DNA from: DASXMT01 sp963755985
GTDB lineage: Bacteria; Actinomycetota; Acidimicrobiia; Acidimicrobiales; RAAP-2
Direction: 5' to 3'
DNA length: 64,000 nt
NCBI GenBank assembly: GCA_963755985.1
Contig: CAVWLO010000003.1
Span: 806,001 to 870,000 of the forward strand
Part shown: piece by piece, positions 62,432 through 64,000 of the stretch
How the letters are laid out: each line of letters opens with the position of its first letter
How positions within the stretch are numbered: position 1 is the first letter of the stretch
Made by a program: the position numbers and the translations under genes
The notes under the pieces: generated by a model
What the model saw: only the letters and a program-made list of their open reading frames with translations
Database searches by the model: none
What the model was told of the DNA's origin: nothing

Positions 62432-62863
62432 GTGACTGCAGCCGCCGACTTGATAGACCGCCTCGGGCTCGAGCCCCATCCCGAGGGGGGTTGGTACCGC
62501 GAGACGTGGCGCGGGATCGCCGTAGGCGGTCGACGCCCCAGTGGGAGTGCCATCTTCTACCTGTTGGCTGCTGGTGAGGTCTCCCGGCGGCACCGGGTGG
62601 ACTCGACCGAGATCTGGCACCACTACCACGGCGCACCCATCGAGCTCCGGATCGGAGCCTCCGGTGCGCCCTCGTCGTCCGATGCCGTTCACCTTCTCGG
62701 GCCGGAGATCGAACACGGTCAGTTCCCCCAGATCCTGGTCCCGCCGTGGGACTGGCAGGAGGCCCGCTCGCTCGGTGAGTTCAGCCTGGTCGGCTGCACC
62801 GTCTCGCCCGCCTTCGAGTTCAGCGGATTCGAGCTGGCCCAGCCGCACGGGGGCGAGTCGTAG
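62432..62863 (+). CDS. DUF985 cupin-like protein
   Basis: 143 residues from GTG 62432. LIDRLGLEPHPEGGWYRETW, AIFYLLAAGEVSRRHRVDST, EIWHHYHGAPIELRIG, FPQILVPPWDWQEARSL and LVGCTVSPAFEFSGFEL match the DUF985 cupin family, with EGGWY, His-rich metal-site candidates (RRHR, WHHYHG) and the VSPAFEF box. The fold is a small beta-barrel. Enzymatic role unproven; sugar-isomerase-like activity has been suggested for cupins of this kind. Confidence 0.85.
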   Translation: MTAAADLIDRLGLEPHPEGGWYRETWRGIAVGGRRPSGSAIFYLLAAGEVSRRHRVDSTEIWHHYHGAPIELRIGASGAPSSSDAVHLLGPEIEHGQFPQILVPPWDWQEARSLGEFSLVGCTVSPAFEFSGFELAQPHGGES

Positions 62864-63056
62864 TCAGCTGACCGACCGGTGGCGCCCTCACCCGCTCGGG
62901 GTGATGTCCCACATCTCGGGAGCAGGCCATAGGTCAAGGCGTCGTCGACGATCGGTAGCAAGTCGCTCATGCCCGACCCGGCGTTCATGACGGAAGGCAC
63001 GTCGAAATCTGGCCGAAGCCGTCGGCGGCCCCGATGGCGGCGCCCTGGGAGCGGGC

Positions 63057-63986
63057 CTAGGGGATGAGGACGATCTTGCCCCTGGTGTGCCGTTCCTCCA
63101 GTTGGGCGTAGGCCTCCCGCACTTGCTCGAGGGGATAGGTGGCCGCGATCGGTACGGTGATCCGACCTGATGCTACCAGTGCGACCAATTCGGCCAGCAC
63201 GTCGGCGCTCGAAGCGGTCGAGCTGCCTTCCGTCTTGACCCCGTATGCCTCCGCCGCCTGGTAGGCGATGATGGTATCCACCCGGTCCGGTTTGACCCCG
63301 AGGTCGATGGCCAGCTTGACGTACTCCTCGCCGAAGGTGTCGATGAACGCATCCACGCCGGAGGGTGCCGCGGCCTGGATGCGCTCCAGCAAACCGGGGC
63401 CATAGGCGACGGGGGTCACCCCGTGCGAGGACAGCCAGGCATGGTTGGCCTCCGAGGCGATGCCGATGACCGTGGCTCCCCTGACCCCGAGGAGCTGCAC
63501 GGTGATCGACCCGACACCGCCGGCCGCGGCCGACACCGCGACCGTATCGCCCGGACCGGCTCCGACGGCCCGGACGGCGGCGTAGGCGGTGACGCCGGCG
63601 ACGAACAGCGACCCCGCCACCTCCCAGTCCACCGAGGGAGGCTTGGGAACGAGTTGGCTGGCGGGAACGACGACGTACTCGGCCTGACTCGCTCGCCCAT
63701 CCGACCAGCCCAGCACCTCGTCGCCGGCGGTGAAACCATCGACTCCGTCGCCGATCTCGGCCACCACGCCGGCCAGGTCGCTGCCTTCACCCGAGGGGAA
63801 GGTCGCCGGGAAGCGATCGGCGAGGAGGCCCTGGCGGATCGATGCCTCTCCCGGGTTCGTGCCGGCCGCCTTGACGGCAACGAGCACTTCGCCGGACGGA
63901 GGGGACGGCACGTCCACCTCGGCGACGTGCAGGACCTCCCTGCCGCCGTACTCGTCGAACCTGACTGCTCGAGCCCGTCTGGCCAT
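63057..63986 (-). CDS. zinc-independent alcohol dehydrogenase/quinone reductase-like (MDR) protein
   Basis: 309 residues from ATG 63986 with GAGAGGAG ahead. VRFDEYGGREVLHVAEVDVP, AVKAAGTNPGEASIRQGLLA, SGEGSDLAGVVAEIGDGVDG, GTVAVSAAAGGVGSI-like VAVSAAAGGVGSITVQLLG and a terminal EERHTRGKIVLIP are the zinc-less MDR pattern (zeta-crystallin/QOR type). It reduces quinones or enones with NADPH. The usual zinc ligands are absent. Monocistronic. Confidence 0.9.
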   Translation of the reverse strand: MARRARAVRFDEYGGREVLHVAEVDVPSPPSGEVLVAVKAAGTNPGEASIRQGLLADRFPATFPSGEGSDLAGVVAEIGDGVDGFTAGDEVLGWSDGRASQAEYVVVPASQLVPKPPSVDWEVAGSLFVAGVTAYAAVRAVGAGPGDTVAVSAAAGGVGSITVQLLGVRGATVIGIASEANHAWLSSHGVTPVAYGPGLLERIQAAAPSGVDAFIDTFGEEYVKLAIDLGVKPDRVDTIIAYQAAEAYGVKTEGSSTASSADVLAELVALVASGRITVPIAATYPLEQVREAYAQLEERHTRGKIVLIP

Positions 63987-64000
63987 CTCGCGCTCCTCTC

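Noticed and set aside
62864..63056. Short minus-strand frame between the DUF985 and MDR genes
   Set aside because: A few residues look protein-like, but there is no start signal and no family match, so no gene is called.

Overview
The window comes from a high-GC, Gram-positive-like actinobacterium. The signs are strong GC bias, many GTG starts, a CGAAC-N4-GTTCG LexA box in front of dinB, leaderless-type promoters, a mycothiol-type maleylpyruvate isomerase domain, F420-type oxidoreductases, and many SDR, VOC, NTF2-like and nitronate monooxygenase paralogues. An environmental lineage such as the Acidimicrobiia fits, but the class cannot be fixed from the sequence alone.

Layout. 1-9060 is mostly intact metabolic DNA: the 3' part of a nitronate monooxygenase, two NTF2-like genes (one frameshifted), a GH15 trehalase/glucoamylase-like enzyme, a cysteine-free redoxin, and a compact operon of VOC protein, FAD disulfide oxidoreductase, tandem-duplicated VOC protein and F420/NADP reductase. 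9060-22440 is an accessory region. It holds three copies of the 3' half of a tRNA-Ala(CGC) gene, at 9262, 13541 and 21596 (the last truncated). The first two are flanked on both sides by tandem 10-11 bp repeats, as in attachment sites of tyrosine recombinases. Between them lie efflux and redox cargo (MFS/SDR with TetR and HxlR regulators; NmrA and quinone-reductase-like genes, a second MFS pump, a hemerythrin, a LuxR-type ATPase regulator). No intact integrase lies in that interval. A truncated two-gene tyrosine recombinase set is at 25415-26380.

22450-36600 mixes intact genes (P450, AlkA, SDR, two MarR regulators, a thioredoxin-reductase-like flavoprotein coupled to a LUD protein, a GAP-family membrane protein) with many broken ones. 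One MarR regulator appears to control both its divergent SDR-alkA operon and a downstream MBL-fold gene, because the same ATTGCTTG-N5-GCAAG motif precedes both. 36600-48000 is mostly intact: SOS-type dinB, a secreted beta-lactamase-fold protein, a SLOG protein, an NTF2/SDR pair, a secreted beta-helix protein, a 2-hydroxyacid dehydrogenase, a type-B carboxylesterase, a 17-bp minisatellite and an ArsR-SRPBCC-maleylpyruvate isomerase operon. 47900-64000 carries a frameshifted secreted phosphoesterase, a single-chain biotin-dependent acyl-CoA carboxylase, a second nitronate monooxygenase, a PadR-controlled ABC-2 exporter, a luciferase-like monooxygenase, a hydratase-methyltransferase-phosphoesterase operon and a zinc-less alcohol dehydrogenase-like enzyme.

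About twenty open reading frames are broken by single-base shifts, in-frame TAG codons, internal deletions or truncation. Truncations, chimeras and duplications near the att-like repeats look like real decay. Isolated single-base shifts in otherwise well-kept genes could be sequencing or assembly errors, and reads would be needed to separate the two. No complete tRNA, rRNA or CRISPR array was found.
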